Shown here one piece after another: positions 6,399-16,279 of a stretch of 46,015 nt of DNA. How positions within the stretch are numbered: the stretch's first letter is position 1; each line of letters begins with the position of its first letter. The notes beneath the pieces are model-generated. The model was not told where the DNA came from and ran no database searches. It saw nothing but the letters and a program-made list of their open reading frames with translations. The position numbers and the translations under genes were made by a program. This DNA comes from Cognatundibacterium aquatile (GTDB lineage Bacteria; Pseudomonadota; Gammaproteobacteria; Burkholderiales; Burkholderiaceae_D): assembly GCF_014699135.1 (NCBI RefSeq), contig NZ_JACOFT010000008.1:1-46015 (forward strand), given 5' to 3'.

Positions 6399-8402
6399 TT
6401 ACTGCGCAAACGCCAGCAGCTGTGCGCCTTCGGTGACCTGATCGCCGATCGCATACAGCACGTCATCGATCACGCCATCGTGCGGGGCGGAGATCGTGTG
6501 TTCCATTTTCATGGCTTCCATGATCAGCAGCGCATCGCCTTTTTTGACTTCCTGTGCTTTCGCTACCAACACCGCAACGATCTTGCCCGGCATCGGTGCG
6601 GTCAGGCGGCCGCCTTCAGCTTCGGATTCACCGGCATGGGCAAGGGCATCGCTGTAATGCAGATCAGTATGCACACCCTGGCTGAAGACGTGGAAGTGTT
6701 CACCATCGCGCACCACGGTGCCGCTGACGGTGCGGTCAGCGATTTTCAATACCAGATCGTTGCCGCCGCTACCACTCGCCGATGCGAGCTTGATCTCTAC
6801 CGCGCCACCATCCTTGCGTAATTTCCAGCCATCAGCCAGATACGTGATCTGTACGCTGTGCTGGTGATGTTCTTCAGCGAACTGCAAGGCGCGCTGCATC
6901 AGGCTGTTCATGCGCCAGCCGTGGCTGCTCTGCCACGGGTCGCTGCCACCGGATTTTTCAGACAGCAACAGTGACACCACAGCTAGTGCGACCACATCCA
7001 CAGATGCTGGATGCGCTGGTGGGAACAGTTGTGCTTCGTTACGCGCAATCAGCCCGGTATCGAGATCGGCATTGGCAAAGGCGTCGCTGTGTATCAGGCG
7101 CGACAGGAATGCGATATTCGATGATAAGCCGACGATCTGGTATTGCGACAAAGCCTGTGCCATACGTGCCAGTGCTTCGGTGCGGTCTTTGCCCCAGACG
7201 ATCATTTTGGCGATCATAGGATCATAGAAAGGCGAAATCGTATCACCCTCGCGCACGCCGCTGTCGATGCGGAAAGCCGCTGGTTCTGCGCTGCCACCGA
7301 GTTCAAAATTCACGGCGGCTGGGGTGCGCGCATGACGCAAAGTGCCTATCGATGGCAGAAAACCTTTTTCCGGATTTTCTGCATACACACGCGCTTCTAT
7401 CGCATGGCCGTGTATCTGCAATTGTTCCTGTTGCAGCGGCAAGGCTTCGCCTGCTGCCACGCGCAATTGCCATTCCACCAGATCGGTGCCGGTGATCATT
7501 TCTGTGACCGGATGTTCGACCTGCAAGCGCGTATTCATTTCCATGAAATAGAAAGAACCATCCTGATTCGCAATAAACTCAACGGTGCCTGCGCCGACAT
7601 AACCCACCGCTTTGGCTGCGGCGACAGCCGCTTCACCCATTGCTGCGCGGCGCTCTGGCGTCATGCCGGGTGCTGGTGCTTCTTCCAATACTTTTTGATG
7701 GCGACGTTGCACTGAGCAATCGCGTTCAAACAGATACACGCAATTGCCATGCGTATCGGCAAACACCTGAATCTCGATATGACGCGGACGTTGCAGATAT
7801 TTTTCTGCCAGCACTTTATCGTCACCAAAAGAATTGATCGCTTCGCGTTTGCACGATGCCAGCGCCTCTTTGAAATCCTTGCTGTGTTCGATCACACGCA
7901 TGCCCTTGCCACCACCGCCAGCGCTGGCTTTCAGCAACACCGGATAACCGATGCGATCGGCTTCGTTTTGCAAAAAGTCGGCATCCTGATTATCACCATG
8001 ATAGCCAGGCACCAACGGCACATTGGCTTTTTCCATCAGCGATTTCGCCGCAGATTTGCTGCCCATCGCTTGAATTGCAGAGGCTGGCGGGCCGATGAAG
8101 GCGATGCCATTGTTGGCGCAGGCTTCGGCAAATTCACTGTTTTCAGACAAGAAACCATAACCCGGATGTATCGCCTGTGCGCCGGTCGCTAATGCCACCG
8201 CGATGATTTTGTCAGCGCACAGATAGCTTTCTTTGGCAGCAGCCGGACCGATCAGCACGGCTTCATCGCAGACAGCCACATGCTTGGCATTGGCGTCCGC
8301 TTCGGAATAAACGGCGACGGTTTTGATACCCATGCGGCGTGCAGTTGCAGCGACACGGCAGGCGATTTCGCCGCGATTGGCGATCAGGATTTTGGTGAAC
8401 AT
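6399..8402 (-). CDS. liuD: 3-methylcrotonyl-CoA carboxylase, biotin-carboxylase/carrier (alpha) subunit
   Basis: 667 residues. It carboxylates its own biotin with ATP and bicarbonate for transfer to 3-methylcrotonyl-CoA by the LiuB subunit. The N-terminal biotin carboxylase domain begins KILIANRGEIACRV and has the ATP-grasp Gly loop SAGGGGKGMRVI and the EMNTRLQVEHPVTE active-site motif. The C-terminal carrier domain ends with EAMKMEH, in which K632 is the biotinylation site 35 residues from the end, the standard distance. The start ATG 8402 has AGGA upstream. It is separated from the other carboxylase subunit gene by about 8 kb and instead follows bioB by 96 bp. Propionyl- or geranyl-CoA carboxylase is an alternative by sequence alone; the leucine cluster argues for MCC. 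Confidence 0.93.
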   Translation of the reverse strand: MFTKILIANRGEIACRVAATARRMGIKTVAVYSEADANAKHVAVCDEAVLIGPAAAKESYLCADKIIAVALATGAQAIHPGYGFLSENSEFAEACANNGIAFIGPPASAIQAMGSKSAAKSLMEKANVPLVPGYHGDNQDADFLQNEADRIGYPVLLKASAGGGGKGMRVIEHSKDFKEALASCKREAINSFGDDKVLAEKYLQRPRHIEIQVFADTHGNCVYLFERDCSVQRRHQKVLEEAPAPGMTPERRAAMGEAAVAAAKAVGYVGAGTVEFIANQDGSFYFMEMNTRLQVEHPVTEMITGTDLVEWQLRVAAGEALPLQQEQLQIHGHAIEARVYAENPEKGFLPSIGTLRHARTPAAVNFELGGSAEPAAFRIDSGVREGDTISPFYDPMIAKMIVWGKDRTEALARMAQALSQYQIVGLSSNIAFLSRLIHSDAFANADLDTGLIARNEAQLFPPAHPASVDVVALAVVSLLLSEKSGGSDPWQSSHGWRMNSLMQRALQFAEEHHQHSVQITYLADGWKLRKDGGAVEIKLASASGSGGNDLVLKIADRTVSGTVVRDGEHFHVFSQGVHTDLHYSDALAHAGESEAEGGRLTAPMPGKIVAVLVAKAQEVKKGDALLIMEAMKMEHTISAPHDGVIDDVLYAIGDQVTEGAQLLAFAQ

Positions 8403-8498
8403 GTCTCGTTGTCCTTATTTTTTGGAGTAGCAGATACAAGCCTGTCAGACAGGCGGGAGCATGTTTTAGGGCGTGTATCGGCTCTTTTTTGAAATGAT

Positions 8499-9527
8499 TT
8501 AACTGCAGCTACCCGCTTTTGCTTCGACTTTGCCACGGGTTTTCAAACCTAATTTATCCAGCAAGACCCGATCATCGGCAGCTTCCGGATTTTCTGTCGT
8601 CAGCAATTTATCGCCGTAGAAAATCGAATTCGCACCAGCGAGGAAACACATCGCCTGCACCGCTTCGCCCATCTGACGGCGGCCTGCGGACAAACGGACA
8701 CGCGCTTTCGGCATGGTGATGCGGGCAACCGCAATCGTGCGGACGAATTCCAGTGGATCAAGCGGATCAAGCCCGTGCAATGGCGTGCCTTCGACCTGCA
8801 CCAGATGATTGACCGGCACCGATTCCGGATACGGATTCAGATTCGCCAGTTGCGCGATCAGGCCAGCGCGCTGGCGGCGTGATTCGCCCATACCGACGAT
8901 GCCGCCGCAGCAGACTTTCAGGCCAGCGGTGCGCACATGACCGAGCGTATCGAGGCGATCCTGATAGTCGCGCGTGGAAATCACATTGCTGTAAAACTCC
9001 GGCGCGGTATCGAGATTGTGGTTGTAGTAATCGAGACCGGCATCAGCCAGACGTTGTGCCTGTTCTTCTTTCAGCATGCCCAGCGTGGCGCAGGTTTCCA
9101 GACCCATGGCTTTGACTTCGCGCACCATGGTTTCAACTTTTTCCATGTCGCGGTCTTTCGGTGAACGCCATGCGGCGCCCATGCAGAAACGGGTCGCGCC
9201 GTTTTCACGCGCGGCTTTGGCAGCGTCCAGCACTTCGCGCACATCCAGCATTTTTTTGGCTTCCACGCCGGTGTCGTAACGCGCTGCCTGCGGGCAGTAA
9301 CCGCAATCTTCTTCGCAGCCGCCGGTCTTGATCGACAGCAGCGTCGCCAGCTCGACATCGCCATCTGGGAAATTGGCACGATGGGCGGTCTGTGCCTTGA
9401 ACATCAGATCGTTGAATGGCAAATCAAACAGCGCCAGCACATCGTCAACCGGCCAGGTATCGGCTTCGATTTTTTTGACGGGCGCTTGAAACTGTACGGC
9501 GTGTTGCTGAGTGTCATTGGCTTGCAT
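8499..9527 (-). CDS. bioB: biotin synthase
   Basis: 342 residues; ATG 9527 with AAGGAAG six bases upstream. It is a radical SAM enzyme that inserts sulfur into dethiobiotin. The cluster-binding motif [12 protein letters not shown] gives C71, C75 and C78 in the CxxxCxxC spacing. The conserved YYNHNLDT and [10 protein letters not shown] motifs for the second cluster and substrate are present. It is the last gene of bioA-F-D-B, 10 bp after bioD, and immediately precedes liuD on the same strand. Confidence 0.97.
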   Translation of the reverse strand: MQANDTQQHAVQFQAPVKKIEADTWPVDDVLALFDLPFNDLMFKAQTAHRANFPDGDVELATLLSIKTGGCEEDCGYCPQAARYDTGVEAKKMLDVREVLDAAKAARENGATRFCMGAAWRSPKDRDMEKVETMVREVKAMGLETCATLGMLKEEQAQRLADAGLDYYNHNLDTAPEFYSNVISTRDYQDRLDTLGHVRTAGLKVCCGGIVGMGESRRQRAGLIAQLANLNPYPESVPVNHLVQVEGTPLHGLDPLDPLEFVRTIAVARITMPKARVRLSAGRRQMGEAVQAMCFLAGANSIFYGDKLLTTENPEAADDRVLLDKLGLKTRGKVEAKAGSCS

Positions 9528-9537
9528 AAAACTTCCT

Positions 9538-10236
9538 TCACTTCAAAAAATTCAGATCAAGATACGCGGCGGCAGCTTTTGCCTTCTGGGTATCCTCAAG
9601 GTTCAGACGCGGAATACATCCCAGCAGCGGCGCTGTCAAACGATCACGTAATGCGGCGATATTTTCGTCGGGATACAGCATTTGTGTATCGACGATATTA
9701 GCGACCCAGCCCGCCAGCCGCAGCCCGCGCGCTGTAATCGCCTGCGCCGTCAGTAAAGCATGGTTGATACAACCGAGGCGTATGCCAACCACCATGATCA
9801 CCGGCAGATTCAATACCTGCGCCATGTCGGCGGTGTCGTGGCGGTCATCCAGCGGTACGCAGAAACCGCCGACGCCTTCGACGATCACCGCATCAGCGAG
9901 CTGCATAGCTTGTTGATACGCATCCACAATCTGCGGCAACGAAATACGGATCTTCTCGCGTTGCGCCACGATGTGCGGCGCTGCCGGGGTCTGCATCAGA
10001 TACGGACAAACGATGTGTTGCGGCGCTTTTACGTCAGACGCCTGCACCAGACTATCGACATCATCGTTATGCCAGACGCCATCTTGTAATACTGCACCAG
10101 CCGCGATGGGTTTCATCCCCAGACTGCGTACACCGCGTTGTGACAAGGCCAGTAGCAAAGCACTACTGACTAGCGTCTTGCCAATTTCGGTGTCAGTACC
10201 GGTCACAAAATAATCGTGCGGACGCAACGCAGACAT
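9538..10236 (-). CDS. bioD: dethiobiotin synthetase
   Basis: 232 residues from the ATG at 10234-10236, whose A overlaps the bioF TGA stop (TGATG) and which has GGAGG seven bases upstream. A start 21 bp earlier is open but lacks this coupling. It closes the ureido ring of biotin with ATP and CO2. The P-loop reads GTDTEIGKT (13-21), and the VIVEGVGGF motif of the family is present. Translational coupling with bioF fits equal production of the enzymes. Confidence 0.95.
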   Translation of the reverse strand: MSALRPHDYFVTGTDTEIGKTLVSSALLLALSQRGVRSLGMKPIAAGAVLQDGVWHNDDVDSLVQASDVKAPQHIVCPYLMQTPAAPHIVAQREKIRISLPQIVDAYQQAMQLADAVIVEGVGGFCVPLDDRHDTADMAQVLNLPVIMVVGIRLGCINHALLTAQAITARGLRLAGWVANIVDTQMLYPDENIAALRDRLTAPLLGCIPRLNLEDTQKAKAAAAYLDLNFLK

Positions 10237-11552
10237 CAGGCTACCTCCGCAAAACACTGCGCCACATAATGCATCTGATCCAGACGGTTAATCGCCTGCA
10301 CCAGTTGCAGCACCTGCACTTCCGTATGTGCAGCGGATAAGGTCACGCGCAAACGCGCTGTATCCAACGGCACCGTCGGCGGACGTATCGCCCCGACCCA
10401 ATAACCTTGATCAAGCAAGTTGCCAGCAACGGCCAGCATCGCATCATTTTTGCCGATGACGATCGGTTGAATAGCGGTGTCGGACGGCATGCCTTGCCAG
10501 ACTTTTAAATCCTGCCCGTGGCGGAACATCTGTATCAGTTTGTTCAGATGCACGCGTCTTTGCTGCCCTTCTTCACCGGCAATAATATCGATGCTGGTCA
10601 GCAGCGCATGCGCCAGCGCGGGCGCGGCGGCAGTGGTGAAAATATAGGCACGGGCTTTTTGTATCAGCCATTCGATCACGGTTTCATGCGCAGCGACAAA
10701 CGCGCCACCGACACCGGCAGCTTTACCCAGTGTGCCCATATACACCAGATTCGGTGAACGCAGATGGAAATGTTCAAACACGCCACGTCCATGTTCGCCC
10801 AGCACACCAAAGCCGTGCGCATCATCGACAATCAGCCACGCGTCGTATTGCTCACATAAAGTCAGCAAGGCAGGTATGTCGGCGATATTGCCATCCATAC
10901 TGAAAACGCTGTCGGTGACGACGATACGTTTTTTGCTGGTGCAATTTTTCAGCATGGTTTCCAGTGCGGCGTAATCGCGATGCGCGAACACCTGGGTTGC
11001 GGCACGCGACAAACGCACGCCGTCTATCAGCGAAGCGTGGTTCAGTTCTTCTGAAAACACGGCGGCATCTTTGCCTGCCAGTGCGGTGATCACGGCCTGA
11101 TTCGCCATGTAACCGGTGCAGAAATACAAAGCACGCGCCTGATCGATATTCGGCGCCATGAATTCTGCCAGCTTCTGTTCCAGATGCGCATGAGCACGAC
11201 TGTGACCGCTGATCAGATGGGATGCGCCACTTCCGGCTCCATACAGACTGACACCTTTTTGCAATGCCTGTGTGACTAAGGGATGCGCCGCCAGCCCCAG
11301 ATAATCATTGCTGCAAAAGGCGACGTACTCTTTACCATCGGCACGCACATTCGGTGCGCATGGCGTTTCTACGGTGCGACGACGACGAATCAGATGCTGT
11401 GCTTCCAGCACATCAAGGTCGTCACGCAGGGTTTGCAACAGCGGCATTCTGGCAGCAGCAACCCGCAGATTGCCGCTCTTTTCATTACTCTGATGCACCG
11501 GATTTTTACTCTCCGGATGTTGATTACTTTGATTACTACTGATGCCACTCAT
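10236..11552 (-). CDS. bioF: 8-amino-7-oxononanoate synthase
   Basis: 438 residues. A PLP enzyme that joins pimeloyl-ACP/CoA and alanine. The core starts near residue 36 ([17 protein letters not shown]) and shows [47 protein letters not shown] and the PLP-lysine motif [11 protein letters not shown]. About 35 Ser/Asn-rich residues precede the core and are unusual. The start at 11552 is nevertheless supported by an ATGA overlap with the bioA stop and an AGAGG site upstream; an internal start at the core Met is the alternative. It is the second gene of the bio operon. Confidence 0.95.
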   Translation of the reverse strand: MSGISSNQSNQHPESKNPVHQSNEKSGNLRVAAARMPLLQTLRDDLDVLEAQHLIRRRRTVETPCAPNVRADGKEYVAFCSNDYLGLAAHPLVTQALQKGVSLYGAGSGASHLISGHSRAHAHLEQKLAEFMAPNIDQARALYFCTGYMANQAVITALAGKDAAVFSEELNHASLIDGVRLSRAATQVFAHRDYAALETMLKNCTSKKRIVVTDSVFSMDGNIADIPALLTLCEQYDAWLIVDDAHGFGVLGEHGRGVFEHFHLRSPNLVYMGTLGKAAGVGGAFVAAHETVIEWLIQKARAYIFTTAAAPALAHALLTSIDIIAGEEGQQRRVHLNKLIQMFRHGQDLKVWQGMPSDTAIQPIVIGKNDAMLAVAGNLLDQGYWVGAIRPPTVPLDTARLRVTLSAAHTEVQVLQLVQAINRLDQMHYVAQCFAEVA

Positions 11553-12886
11553 GCCATAACCTCTTCAAATACTTTCATGGTCTGCTGTGCCAGCAAAGCG
11601 ATTTCATCATCGCTCAGAATATACGGCGGCATCAGATAGACACTGCGCCCTATCGGGCGCATCAATAATTCCTGCTGCAAGGCGGCGCTGAAAAAACGGC
11701 GCGAAAATGTCGCGGCTTTTTCAGCGTCATCGACAATCGCATCAAACGCAAAAATCATCCCTTGCTGGCGCACATGCCGCACACGCGGATCATCGCGCAA
11801 TGGTGCAAACGCATCGGCAAACATCTGTGCTTTACGGCGGTTCTGCGCCAGCACATCGTCCTCTGCAAAAATTGCCAGCGTCGCCAGTGCCGCACGGCAG
11901 GCCAGCGGATTGCCGGTGTACGAATGCGAATGCAAAAAGCCGCGCCGCACATCGGCATCATAAAATGACTGATAAACCGCATCGGTCGTCATCACCAGAC
12001 TCAGGGGCAGATAACCACCGCTGATGCCTTTCGACAGACATAAAAAATCAGGCCAGATCTGCGCCGATTCACAGGCAAAGAAAGTGCCGCTGCGGCCACA
12101 ACCGACCGCAATTTCATCGGCGATCAGATGCACATGGTATTGATCGCACAACTCGCGCAGACGGCGCAGATACACAGGATCATGCATCGCCATGCCAGTC
12201 GCACATTGCACCAGCGGCTCGATAATCACTGCGGCGATCTTTCCTTCGCGCTGCTGCAACACACGTTCCAGATCGGCGGCGGCACGCAATGCCACATCGG
12301 CAGCACTTTCGCCTTCCTGCGCCAGACGTGCATCCGGCGAAGCAACCACATTCGCCCGTTGCAGCATGGGGCCATATGCTTCGCGGAACAGGCTGACATC
12401 AGTGACCGCCAGCGCACCGACGGTTTCGCCGTGGTAGCTGCCTTGTATGCAGATGAATTCCTGTTTGTCGGTCTGCCCGCGGTTACGCCATGAATGAAAA
12501 CTCATCTTCAGCGCAATTTCGACCGCCGATGCGCCATCGGAGGCGTAAAAGCAATGACCAAGCTGGTGGTCGGTCAATGCGGCTAATTTTTCTGATAATT
12601 CAATGACGGGCGTATGCGTAAAACCCGCCAGCATCGCGTGTTCCAGCTGATCGAGCTGATCCTTGAGTGCGGCATTGATGCGTGGATTGGCGTGACCAAA
12701 CAGATTCACCCACCATGAGCTGATGGCATCCAGATAACGCTTGCCATCCATATCGTACAGCCATGCACCGCGCCCGTGACTGACCGGAATCAGGGGCACC
12801 GTTTCATGGTGCTGCATCTGGGTACATGGATGCCATACATGTTGCAGGCTGCGTGCGACCCAATCATTTTGTGTGTTGAAATTCAA
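11549..12886 (-). CDS. bioA: adenosylmethionine-8-amino-7-oxononanoate aminotransferase
   Basis: 445 residues. Transfers the amino group of S-adenosylmethionine to 8-amino-7-oxononanoate, using PLP. Motifs: VWHPCTQMQHHE at the N terminus, YLDAISSWWVNLFGHANPR, GSYHGETVGALAV, LIADEIAVGCGRSG and the PLP lysine in CLSKGISGGYLPLS. The start appears to be TTG at 12884-12886 with GGAG five bases upstream; the next Met would remove conserved sequence. First gene of bioA-F-D-B. The 212-bp leader to 13098 should hold the promoter, but I could not point to a convincing BirA or BioR operator. Confidence 0.95.
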   Translation of the reverse strand: MNFNTQNDWVARSLQHVWHPCTQMQHHETVPLIPVSHGRGAWLYDMDGKRYLDAISSWWVNLFGHANPRINAALKDQLDQLEHAMLAGFTHTPVIELSEKLAALTDHQLGHCFYASDGASAVEIALKMSFHSWRNRGQTDKQEFICIQGSYHGETVGALAVTDVSLFREAYGPMLQRANVVASPDARLAQEGESAADVALRAAADLERVLQQREGKIAAVIIEPLVQCATGMAMHDPVYLRRLRELCDQYHVHLIADEIAVGCGRSGTFFACESAQIWPDFLCLSKGISGGYLPLSLVMTTDAVYQSFYDADVRRGFLHSHSYTGNPLACRAALATLAIFAEDDVLAQNRRKAQMFADAFAPLRDDPRVRHVRQQGMIFAFDAIVDDAEKAATFSRRFFSAALQQELLMRPIGRSVYLMPPYILSDDEIALLAQQTMKVFEEVMA

Positions 12887-13098
12887 ACTTGCTCCAGACT
12901 ACTTTTAAAACCCGCACATTTTACGGGCATTTCCAGCTAATTTAATTTCGCAAGCCGCATAAATACTGGGCATCTGTATTGAAAGTTTTCAAAAAAACCA
13001 TGCTATTACCGCCTGAAAGCCACATGTTGAGCGGAGAATGCAGCCATTACAGCCATTGTTGCAAGTCGATGCACCTGCCGTATCTGCCACTAATCAGG

Positions 13099-13620
13099 TC
13101 AGGTCTGCATTTCCAGCAGATGGTTTTCAATATGCATCACATGTGCATGCGCAAATTCAGTCTTACTCAGCAAGCCATACGCGAAGTGCGGTTGCAGCTG
13201 ACCACGATATGCCTGAAACTGCTGCAGGGCAGTGATCACCTGATCTATCGCCTCATTCACATTGCCCTCTTCAGCAATAGCCGGGGCGCCGGGAATAGGC
13301 TCGGTCAGATTGTGGCGCATCGCACCGGCAACTGAGAATGCATAAAAAGCCGCGCTGCCCGCCGTGTGCTGAAATACTTCTGATTTCAATTCAGGATAGC
13401 CGCTCATCGAATACTGTATGCTCTGCGCCAGATGCACAAACACCTTGTACGGCGACCAGCCGCTTTTGGCGGCTAACTGCCGTGACTTCAGGCCGTCTAA
13501 CAGGGTCAGCATACGCTCAACCGATGTGATTTCTACGGTCGATTTGCGGTACGTCGCCAGACCTGCTGCTGCCAGCGCCGTCACTGCGACGGCCCCCGTC
13601 AATAAGGTGCGCTTTTTCAT
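13099..13620 (-). CDS. DUF1569 (DinB-like) secreted/anchored protein
   Basis: 173 residues from the ATG at 13618-13620, which overlaps the stop of liuC as ATGA; this overlap decides the start. The first 25 residues (MKKRTLLTGAVAVTALAAAG) are a signal or anchor sequence, so the domain lies outside the cytoplasm. The rest matches DUF1569, a DinB-like four-helix family: GWSPYKVFVHLAQSIQYSMSG, NLTEPIPGAPAI, PHFAYGLLSK and a closing HAHVMHIENHLLEM. His residues in these motifs could bind a metal. Function unknown; co-translation with liuC suggests co-expression only. Confidence 0.8.
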   Translation of the reverse strand: MKKRTLLTGAVAVTALAAAGLATYRKSTVEITSVERMLTLLDGLKSRQLAAKSGWSPYKVFVHLAQSIQYSMSGYPELKSEVFQHTAGSAAFYAFSVAGAMRHNLTEPIPGAPAIAEEGNVNEAIDQVITALQQFQAYRGQLQPHFAYGLLSKTEFAHAHVMHIENHLLEMQT

Positions 13621-14405
13621 ACTAACCACTCCGGTTTGCGTTTTTCCAGGAAAGAACGCACGCCCTCACGCCCTTCATCAGACGCGCGTATCTGCGCTAT
13701 GCCTTCCACCGTCGCCGCGATCAGTTCCGGCGTCAGCTCACGGCTGGCAACGTCCTGTACCAGACGCTTGGCCTGACGCACGGCATGCGGGCTGTTCGAT
13801 ACCAGCGCCTTGACGATCTCTGCCACTTTGCTATCGAGCATGTCAGCGCTCACCACTTCATGCACGAAGCCAATACGATGCGCCTCTGTCGCGCTGAAAC
13901 GCTCTGCCGTGATGAAGTAACGGCGCGCTGCACTCTCACCCATGGCCTTGATTACATACGGCGAAATCGTCGCCGGAATCAAACCCAGCTTCACTTCACT
14001 GAGGCAGTAATTCGCGCCATCCACACTGACCGCAATATCGCATGCGGCCACCAGCCCCATGCCACCGGCATAGCAATCGCCCTGCACTTTTGCCACCACC
14101 GGCTTGCTGCAACGGTAGATCGCTGCCAGCATCGCCGCCAGCTGAGCGGCATCGGCGAGATTTTCGGCATGCGTGTAATCCGCCATCTTTTTCATCCAGT
14201 TCAGATCAGCACCGGCACAAAACGCCGGGCCATTCGCTGCCAGCACAATCGCACGTACAGCCGTGTCCGCATCGAGTGCCTGAAACACCTGCGTGATTTC
14301 GGCAATCGTGGTTTCATTGAATGCATTGCGCACATCGGGACGATTCAGGGTCACAGTGGCAATTTGAGCATCTCGAGTAATTTGCAATGTTTGGAAATTC
14401 ATCAT
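13617..14405 (-). CDS. liuC: methylglutaconyl-CoA hydratase (enoyl-CoA hydratase family)
   Basis: 262 residues; ATG at 14405 or 14402, no clear ribosome binding site. Crotonase fold: the oxyanion-hole segments FCAGADLNWMKKM and GDCYAGGMGLVAACD are clear, followed by SEVKLGLIPATISPYVI. The N/D-W-M sequence after the first oxyanion loop and the setting among liu genes favour hydration of 3-methylglutaconyl-CoA to HMG-CoA over a general fatty-acid hydratase. Followed, with overlap, by the DUF1569 gene. Confidence 0.88.
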   Translation of the reverse strand: MMNFQTLQITRDAQIATVTLNRPDVRNAFNETTIAEITQVFQALDADTAVRAIVLAANGPAFCAGADLNWMKKMADYTHAENLADAAQLAAMLAAIYRCSKPVVAKVQGDCYAGGMGLVAACDIAVSVDGANYCLSEVKLGLIPATISPYVIKAMGESAARRYFITAERFSATEAHRIGFVHEVVSADMLDSKVAEIVKALVSNSPHAVRQAKRLVQDVASRELTPELIAATVEGIAQIRASDEGREGVRSFLEKRKPEWLV

Positions 14406-14484
14406 GATCTGACCAATTCGATTTTCTTCAAAAATTCAATTCTGCGTATTTTTAGTGTGACTTTAACGCCGTGCTGCGACTATC

Positions 14485-15279
14485 TCATCTTGCCATGTTC
14501 ACTACCGGAAAGTCCGGCAAAGCTATCGTCGCCTTCTTGTTCAAGCTCGCCCGGTAAGCATCCGGAATCGACTGAGACCATGCGATGAACTGCTGCATAT
14601 ACTCAGATCGTGCCGGATCTTTTTCAAGCCGGTTTTTGTGCCAGTCATTTTTCGACCACTGTGTCACATTTTTTGACGGAGGCATTCCAGCCAATTCCGG
14701 ATTAAACCAAAACCGCACGAGGACACAATCGCCAAACTGATACTTGTCGTACATCGTCGCCAGCGTCGTCGTCGGCAAACTGATTTCCTGCTCTTCAAAC
14801 CATATTGAAGTTGGGTGCCACCAAGACTGCGAACTACGCTCAAACATTTTGATGTTATGCGTAATCAACAAACATTCTGGGAAATCAATACGGCTATTGA
14901 AACTATCCTTGAACACGGTATCGTCGCGCTTGCATGGCTCAGGCATCCAGCGCGTGGTCGGAGTCGATGAAACCGATGCGCTTAGCTCCATTGCAGCGCG
15001 AAACTGTTTATTCTTAAGATTGACGAAATACCCTGTCCACACGTCTGCACCCTCGTTAGTTGTGCCCCTGAGATGAATCCGATGCTTATATTTGGCAGTC
15101 AGTATCCATACACCCGGCGGCAGCGGGAACTCGCGTGCGCCTATCTGTACCTTACCGTCTTCGACGCGATCCCCTTGGTTAACCAGTGCAAGATCAAACG
15201 CATATGCACGGGCAACACCTAGCAGCGCAATAATCAACAACAGAATATGGCGAAAAATAAAATTTTTTAAACCATGCAT
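14485..15279 (-). CDS. hypothetical secreted protein
   Basis: 264 residues from the ATG at 15277-15279, which has GGAG upstream; a start 14 codons earlier is open but has no such site. The N terminus is a hydrophobic signal (FRHILLLIIALLGVARAYA), so it is exported. The mature part starts with a probable beta domain (PPGVWILTAKYKHR) and has several Trp-rich segments (SSQSWWHPTSIWFEE) and two or more Cys that could form disulfides. I do not recognise a family. It lies between liuC and an exported hydrolase gene on the same strand and may share their transcript. Confidence 0.6.
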   Translation of the reverse strand: MHGLKNFIFRHILLLIIALLGVARAYAFDLALVNQGDRVEDGKVQIGAREFPLPPGVWILTAKYKHRIHLRGTTNEGADVWTGYFVNLKNKQFRAAMELSASVSSTPTTRWMPEPCKRDDTVFKDSFNSRIDFPECLLITHNIKMFERSSQSWWHPTSIWFEEQEISLPTTTLATMYDKYQFGDCVLVRFWFNPELAGMPPSKNVTQWSKNDWHKNRLEKDPARSEYMQQFIAWSQSIPDAYRASLNKKATIALPDFPVVNMAR

Positions 15280-15337
15280 AGGGCTCCTCGAATCGAGTTG
15301 TAAATTTTTCGAAAAATTCACTTTTCTAAATCACAAT

Positions 15338-16279
15338 CTACTGCAAAGAAAATCCATTTTCATCAAGAAACTGGCTGACCAACGGCTCCCAGATTTTTAT
15401 CCCCGACGAAAAGAGGCTGTGACCATCTTTCGCAAACGGCGGCATTAATCTGAACTCGGCCTTGCCACCGGCTTTTACAAACGCGGCATGCCATGCCTGG
15501 CTGTAACGCGGTGAAAAATACTGATCGTTTTCGGTATAAATCCAGAGCATAGGCGCTTTGCTCGTTTCGCCAAAAGTGGCGTACATTTTTTCCAGTTTAT
15601 GTCCTTCGCAAGGCTCGCCGGGATGCCCCACAGGATCACCACCCGAGCCGCCGGCAAAATTAATTGCGGCAATCAGGCCAGGAGGATTTTTCGCTGTCGT
15701 TGCCACCGTGCTGTAGCCACCGACTGACTGACCGACGATCACAAGACGGTTGCTATCAACAAATTTTTTCTGACGCGCATAGTCGATTACCGCCAGAATT
15801 TCTGTGCTGACCGCTTCCGCCATCGGCGCATAATTCTTACGATTACAAGCGCCACTCTCTTCAGGATCAGGATCGGTACCCATTTCACCATAACCAATAC
15901 GGGTTGGTTCAAATACTGCAAATCCGCGCCGGACAAAATAACGTACTTGCTGGGTATAACGAAAACGCGGCGGCTCAGCACGGTTGGTGGCGCTGCGACC
16001 ATGATTCAGAATCAGGATAGGAAATGGTCCATCACCATCGGGTTTAAATTGCGTGATAACGACTTTACCTGTAATGGTACGACCATACAGATCTTTCACC
16101 GTGACATCGATTCCCGTGACCGACTCGTTTAAATCTTTCGCCAGCTTTACCGCTGCGGCAGCTGGTACAGCAGCCAACGCATCGGCATTCTGTGCCTGTG
16201 CATGCGCGGGTGTCAGCACAGACAAGAAAACAAGCGCCAATGAAAAAACAGAAGAAAAGTCGACGAATCGCATGATCAT
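15338..16279 (-). CDS. exported alpha/beta hydrolase (dienelactone-hydrolase-like)
   Basis: 313 residues from the ATG at 16277-16279, which overlaps the liuB stop (TAATG) and follows AGGA. The signal peptide is MRFVDFSSVFSLALVFLSVL plus TPAHAQA. The mature enzyme shows the oxyanion segment LILNHGRS, the nucleophile elbow VIVGQSVGGYS (Ser), a likely acid in YTENDQYFSPRY, and the catalytic His in KDGHSLF. This is an alpha/beta-hydrolase triad; an ester or lactone substrate in the periplasm is likely but not identifiable. Translational coupling to liuB suggests co-expression with leucine catabolism. Confidence 0.82.
   Translation of the reverse strand: MIMRFVDFSSVFSLALVFLSVLTPAHAQAQNADALAAVPAAAAVKLAKDLNESVTGIDVTVKDLYGRTITGKVVITQFKPDGDGPFPILILNHGRSATNRAEPPRFRYTQQVRYFVRRGFAVFEPTRIGYGEMGTDPDPEESGACNRKNYAPMAEAVSTEILAVIDYARQKKFVDSNRLVIVGQSVGGYSTVATTAKNPPGLIAAINFAGGSGGDPVGHPGEPCEGHKLEKMYATFGETSKAPMLWIYTENDQYFSPRYSQAWHAAFVKAGGKAEFRLMPPFAKDGHSLFSSGIKIWEPLVSQFLDENGFSLQ

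Noticed and set aside
12887..13098. BirA- or BioR-type operator before bioA
   Set aside because: No half-sites with the expected TTGTAAAC-like or TTATMKATAA-like sequence were found. A CCCG/CGGG stem at 12921-12937 is too short to call.
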